This document shows positions 6,676 to 9,079 of a stretch of 9,079 nt of DNA, one piece after another. The notes under the pieces were generated by a model. The model saw only the letters and a program-made list of their open reading frames with translations, was not told where the DNA came from and ran no database searches. This DNA comes from Planctomycetota bacterium (GTDB lineage Bacteria; Planctomycetota; Brocadiia; JAJRTI01). Location: NCBI GenBank assembly GCA_024278415.1, contig JAJRTI010000746.1, forward strand, positions 1 through 9,079, read 5' to 3'. Numbering within the stretch: the first letter of the stretch is position 1; each line of letters starts with the position of its first letter. Position numbers and translations under genes: made by a program.

Positions 6676-7365
6676 ATGAGACCTCTTGCCATTGCCGTTC
6701 TGTTCGCCGCGTCTGCCGCCTATGCCGCGGACAACGCCCCGCCCCCTGGTTTCGAGTTGCTGTTCAACGGCAAGGACCTCACGGGCTGGAAGGGCCTGGT
6801 GGGCAACCCCAAGTCTCGCGCCAAGATGGCGCCTGAGGCCCTCGCCGCGGCTCAAGCCAAGGCCGACAAGATCGTGGCCAAGGCCTGGCACATCAAGGAC
6901 GGCGCGCTCGAATACAACGGCAAGGGGCGCAGCCTGTGCACGGCCAAGGACTACGCGAACTTCGAGATGTACGTGGACTGGAAGATCCCGCCCGGCGGCG
7001 ACAGCGGCATCTATCTCCGCGGCGCGCCTCAAGTGCAGATCTGGGATGTCAACCGCCATCGCGAAGGATCGGGCGGGCTCTACAACAACAGGAAGCATCC
7101 GAGAAAGCCGATCGTCTGCGCAGACAATCCAATCGGCGAGTGGAACACGTTCTACATCAAGATGGTCGGCGAGCGCGTCACGGTCAAGCTCAATGGGAAA
7201 CTCGTCGTGGACAACGTCGTCATGGAGAACTACTGGGAGCGCAACAAGCCCATCTACCCCACCGGCCAAATCGAGCTACAGCACCACGGCTCGAAGCTGT
7301 GGTTCAAGAACATCTATATTAAAGAACTGCCGGACGCGCCGGCAGGGGATGCGAAGGCAGAGTAG
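6676..7365 (+). CDS. Secreted DUF1080 protein (3-keto-disaccharide hydrolase family)
   Basis: A 229-residue exported protein with a signal peptide (MRPLAIAVLFAASAAYA, cleavage predicted after residue 17). An in-frame ATG lies five codons earlier (6661); I prefer 6676 because GGAG stands eight bases before it and the signal peptide begins there. The mature part is a single concanavalin/LamG-like beta domain with family landmarks: FELLFNGKDLTGWKG (26-40), WHIKDGALEYNGKG (71-84), FEMYVDWKIPPGGDSGIYLRG (96-116), VQIWD (120-124), GEWNTFYIKMVG (154-165), and GQIELQHHG...FKNIYIKEL (197-218). Characterised members act on 3-keto-glycosides; many others are only named DUF1080. A Lys/Ala-rich insert (about 45-70) precedes WHIKDG, as in several planctomycete relatives. 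It lies close behind glyA, an unrelated function, so shared transcription does not imply shared role. Confidence 0.9.
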   Translation: MRPLAIAVLFAASAAYAADNAPPPGFELLFNGKDLTGWKGLVGNPKSRAKMAPEALAAAQAKADKIVAKAWHIKDGALEYNGKGRSLCTAKDYANFEMYVDWKIPPGGDSGIYLRGAPQVQIWDVNRHREGSGGLYNNRKHPRKPIVCADNPIGEWNTFYIKMVGERVTVKLNGKLVVDNVVMENYWERNKPIYPTGQIELQHHGSKLWFKNIYIKELPDAPAGDAKAE

Positions 7366-7380
7366 GGCGCTAACAAATTG

Positions 7381-7409
7381 CGGTAGCCGAATTCGCCAGA
7401 ATTCGGGCG
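7381..7409 (+). repeat. 29-base hairpin element, copy 1
   Basis: The pattern is CGGTAGCCG, five variable bases (AATTC), loop GCCA, the complement (GAATT), then CGGGCG. The 8-bp stem is 7387-7394 with 7399-7406 and is perfect. It lies 15 bases after the DUF1080 stop codon. There is no T-run, so it resembles a REP element and not an intrinsic terminator; it may still protect the mRNA 3' end. Confidence 0.8.
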
Positions 7410-7431
7410 ATCTGTGAATCGGTTGACGCCC

Positions 7432-7460
7432 CGCCCGCATGCTGGCGCATGCGGCTACCG
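7432..7460 (-). repeat. 29-base hairpin element, copy 2, inverted
   Basis: Read on the minus strand it has the same layout as copy 1: CGGTAGCCG, variable CATGC, GCCA, GCATG, CGGGCG. The stem is 7435-7442 with 7447-7454, perfect over 8 bp. It is head-to-head with copy 3; the two share three bases, and their joined flanks form a 7-bp palindrome around 7459. Confidence 0.8.
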
Positions 7461-7486
7461 TAGCCGCACCCGCCAGGGTGCGGGCG
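7458..7486 (+). repeat. 29-base hairpin element, copy 3
   Basis: The same layout as copies 1 and 2 with variable CACCC and its complement GGGTG: CCGTAGCCG, stem, GCCA loop, stem, CGGGCG. The stem is 7464-7471 with 7476-7483, perfect over 8 bp. It lies 72 bases before thioredoxin reductase, probably in its leader or just upstream of its promoter. Confidence 0.8.
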
Positions 7487-7497
7487 AAGACGCAAGA

Positions 7498-7513
7498 TGA
7501 CCGCCATTGGTCA
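7498..7513. repeat. Short palindrome before trxB
   Basis: TGACC and GGTCA flank a six-base centre, 45 bases before the trxB start codon. The size and symmetry would suit a dimeric regulator's operator or a small hairpin. Nothing else supports either role, and chance is a real possibility. Confidence 0.2.
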
Positions 7514-7558
7514 CGGGCGTCGCAGTCACCCACACGAGAGCGAACCCGGAGGACACCC

Positions 7559-8503
7559 ATGCCTGAGGAATTCGACACGATTATCGTTGGTGGCGGGCCG
7601 GCCGGCCTGGCCGCGGCAATCTACTCGGGCCGCGCGGAGCTGAAGACGCTCGTGCTCGAACGGCTCTTCGTGGGCGGCCAGTTGGCCATGACGAACGAAG
7701 TCGCCAACTACCCCGGCTTCCCTGATGTCATTGGCGGGCCGGAACTCATCGAGCGCATGCAAAAGCAAGCCAAGCAATTCGGCCCGGAGTTTCGCACCGA
7801 GGAGGTGCGTGAGATCGTGCTCGACGGCGACTACAAGATCGTCACGACCGACAAGAACCAGTATCGGTGCCCGGTCGTGCTCCTCGCCATGGGCGCGGAC
7901 CCGCGCAAGCTGGGCGTGCCGGGCGAGGAGGAGTTCCGCGGCCGCGGCGTGAGCTATTGCGGCACGTGCGATGCGCCGTTTTTCAAAGACAAGAAAGTCG
8001 TGTGCGTTGGCGGCGGCGATGTCGCGCTCAAGGAGGCCCTCTTCCTGACGAAGTTCGCGAGCGAACTCGTACTTGTGCACCGGCGGCAGGGGTTCCGCGC
8101 AGAGATGATCTATCAGACCGAGGTGCGCGAGCATCCCAAGATCGAGTTGATGCTTGATTGCGTCGTGGACAAGATCAACGGCGGCGAGAAGGTGTCCAGC
8201 GCGGACGTGCGCAACGTCAAGACCGGCGAGACACAACAGGTGGACTGCGAGGGCGTGTTCATCTTCGTGGGCAGCGCACCCAACACGGGCTTCCTCGGCA
8301 ACCTGTTCCCGGCCGAATGCGGAGGGCACCTGGCGACGGACGCGCACATGGCCACGTCCGTGCCGGGCATCTACGCCATCGGCGACGTGCGCGAGGGCTC
8401 GTATCGCCAGATCGCCACGGCCGTGGGCGAGGGCGTGACCGCGGCCATGGCCGGGGAGCACTGGATCGGAGAGCTACGGGCGAAGGAAAAGGGCGAGGGC
8501 TGA
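7559..8503 (+). CDS. trxB: Thioredoxin reductase
   Basis: A complete 314-residue FAD- and NADPH-dependent cytosolic enzyme that reduces thioredoxin, of the usual low-molecular-weight bacterial length. The FAD-binding motif is IIVGGGPAGLAAA (8-20), with GGQL (39-42). The redox-active disulfide is C134-G-T-C137 in SYCGTCDAPFF. The NADPH domain has VGGGDVALKEALFL (150-163) and HRR (174-176), the arginines that normally bind the 2'-phosphate of NADPH. The second FAD motif is IYAIGDVR (271-278). The start is fixed by GGAGGA five bases upstream and by the homologous N-terminus; an in-frame ATG at 7439 would encode 40 non-homologous residues through the hairpin repeats. The redox motif has Gly where E. 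coli has Ala (CATC), a mild variation. No thioredoxin gene is present in the window. Confidence 0.95.
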   Translation: MPEEFDTIIVGGGPAGLAAAIYSGRAELKTLVLERLFVGGQLAMTNEVANYPGFPDVIGGPELIERMQKQAKQFGPEFRTEEVREIVLDGDYKIVTTDKNQYRCPVVLLAMGADPRKLGVPGEEEFRGRGVSYCGTCDAPFFKDKKVVCVGGGDVALKEALFLTKFASELVLVHRRQGFRAEMIYQTEVREHPKIELMLDCVVDKINGGEKVSSADVRNVKTGETQQVDCEGVFIFVGSAPNTGFLGNLFPAECGGHLATDAHMATSVPGIYAIGDVREGSYRQIATAVGEGVTAAMAGEHWIGELRAKEKGEG

Positions 8504-8646
8504 AGCGAAGAAGGCCTGACAGGCCGGCCGGGACAACGGGGGCAGCCACGAACGAAACCAACTTAAAGTCTTCGCCCTGTGTGTGCCACGGGGGGGGGCT
8601 CTTTCAACACGTGCGATTCGTCCCATTCGTGCAGGGCTGGCCTGTA

Positions 8647-8670
8647 GCCACGCCGCTCCGCCGGCGTGGC
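8647..8670. repeat. GC-rich hairpin, first of a tandem pair
   Basis: A perfect 9-bp stem (GCCACGCCG with CGGCGTGGC) around a six-base loop. It is preceded by TGTA, so that it begins GTAGCC like the 29-base elements near 7381-7486, but its loop and spacing differ. It abuts a second hairpin directly. Confidence 0.7.
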
Positions 8671-8699
8671 TGGCCGGCGGCGCCAGAGCGCCGCGGCCA
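8671..8699. repeat. GC-rich hairpin, second of a tandem pair
   Basis: A 12-bp stem with one bulged G: TGGCC plus GCGGCGC pair with GCGCCGC plus GGCCA around the loop CAGA. Together with the hairpin directly before it, this forms a 53-base two-stem unit typical in size of REP/BIME-like elements. Confidence 0.7.
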
Positions 8700-8729
8700 C
8701 AACGCGTCCCCGCCGGCCCTGAACTCGCG

Positions 8730-8765
8730 CCATTCGAGATACGCCCGCCGGTCGTCATCGACGAA
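8730..8765 (-). pseudogene. Possible remnant of a REP-associated (Y1/RAYT-type) transposase
   Basis: The minus strand encodes FVDDDRRAYLEW, which resembles the FxDDxDRRxYLxxL segment near the N-terminus of REP-associated IS200-like transposases. No HUH motif, catalytic tyrosine or remaining domain is present; GC-rich hairpins follow within about 30 bases. The match is short and could be accidental. The neighbouring hairpins and GGGGTCA-type direct repeats make the reading more plausible. Confidence 0.25.
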
Positions 8766-8768
8766 GCA

Positions 8769-8783
8769 CGAGAATGGGGTCAC
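8769..8783. repeat. 15-base direct repeat, copy 1
   Basis: CGAGAATGGGGTCAC, identical to the copy at 8805-8819, 36 bases apart start to start. AATGGGGTCA-type motifs recur beside REP-associated transposases in many genomes, from general recall. It adjoins the possible transposase remnant. Confidence 0.7.
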
Positions 8784-8804
8784 ACCGTTTTTAGTCACGT
8801 AGGG

Positions 8805-8819
8805 CGAGAATGGGGTCAC
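8805..8819. repeat. 15-base direct repeat, copy 2
   Basis: An exact second copy of the 15-mer at 8769-8783. The 21 bases between the copies include a TTTTT run but no other structure that I can see. Confidence 0.7.
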
Positions 8820-9061
8820 CCATTAAGGCCCTGTCAAGAGAAAAAGCATCTCCAACGGCAGAATCTTCAGGTCGGATTCTTCGTCTGCGTCTTGAGTGAC
8901 GACCCGGCATCGCGGCCGATTCGTCGGACTCGCGCGCGCACACACACACTCAGTGGCTGTCGGCGTGCATTCCTTCGACCTCACGCCGGCGAGACCGTCC
9001 GGTCCGGCGGCGCGGTTTCGCACCTGTGATTTCGCGGGTTTTGGGGCTGAAAAGGCTTCGC

Positions 9062-9079
9062 ATGACGGAGGTCGCGAAA
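9062..9079 (+). CDS. Possible start of a gene cut by the window end
   Basis: An ATG followed by five open codons (MTEVAK) runs to the last base, with AAAAGG six bases upstream as a fair ribosome binding site. Six codons cannot identify a product, and no promoter is evident. It is offered only because the preceding 558 bases lack a gene and the site spacing is right. Confidence 0.25.

Larger units (their letters stand above)
8504..9061. other. Intergenic stretch without a convincing intact gene
   Basis: Open frames here have no recognisable protein features beyond the short possible transposase remnant listed separately. The stretch contains a run of nine G (8590-8598), a degenerate nine-base repeat ending ATTCGT (8610-8632), two GC-rich hairpins, a 15-base direct repeat and an alternating CG/CA tract. 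Repeats and decayed sequence dominate. No clear intrinsic terminator follows trxB. Confidence 0.6.

Noticed and set aside
7381..7486. A CRISPR array or an intrinsic terminator set
   Set aside because: The repeats are in mixed orientation, overlap, and have no regular spacers, and no T-run follows any stem.
7439..7558. A 40-residue N-terminal extension of thioredoxin reductase
   Set aside because: It is encoded by hairpin repeats with no similarity to the family, while GGAGGA stands right before the ATG at 7559.
8590..8598. A run of nine G
   Set aside because: It is a homopolymer in a non-coding stretch and may be a sequencing artefact. No G-quadruplex pattern of four tracts is present.

Overview
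The window is bacterial, of high GC content, and carries seven complete protein genes. Four lie on the minus strand on the left and three on the plus strand on the right, diverging from one intergenic promoter region at about 5093-5351. The mix of genes resembles uncultured members of the Planctomycetes/PVC or Hydrogenedentes-like lineages: a Tat-exported Gfo/Idh/MocA oxidoreductase, a secreted GH99/WbsX-like protein, a secreted CBM9-like protein, a DUF1080 (3-keto-disaccharide hydrolase) protein, and many short intergenic inverted repeats. This placement is inferred from gene content only; there is no rRNA or other phylogenetic marker here.

Left part, minus strand, read from right to left: a small transaldolase (4448-5092) with its own candidate promoter and a clear intrinsic terminator; a secreted CBM9-like protein (3275-4342) whose start codon lies just past that terminator; a secreted protein joining a pectate-lyase-like N-terminal segment to a GH99/WbsX-like domain (1581-3065); and a Tat-signal Gfo/Idh/MocA oxidoreductase (23-1306). 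All three exported proteins look like carbohydrate-processing or carbohydrate-binding proteins of the cell envelope.

Right part, plus strand: an archaeal-type serine hydroxymethyltransferase (5352-6638) with a good sigma-70-like promoter; a secreted DUF1080 protein 37 bases behind it (6676-7365); a 193-base gap holding three copies of a 29-base hairpin element; then thioredoxin reductase (7559-8503). The last 576 bases have no convincing complete gene. They hold two GC-rich hairpins, a 15-base direct repeat, a possible remnant of a REP-associated (RAYT) transposase, and perhaps the first six codons of a gene that runs off the right end.

The genes do not form one obvious pathway. Two themes can be separated: envelope carbohydrate turnover (oxidoreductase, GH99-like, CBM9-like, DUF1080) and central metabolism or redox housekeeping (transaldolase, SHMT, thioredoxin reductase). 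I do not see a clearly new multi-gene system. The most distinctive signal is the hairpin family at 7381-7486: its loop and flanks are constant, while its stem sequences change with full compensation.
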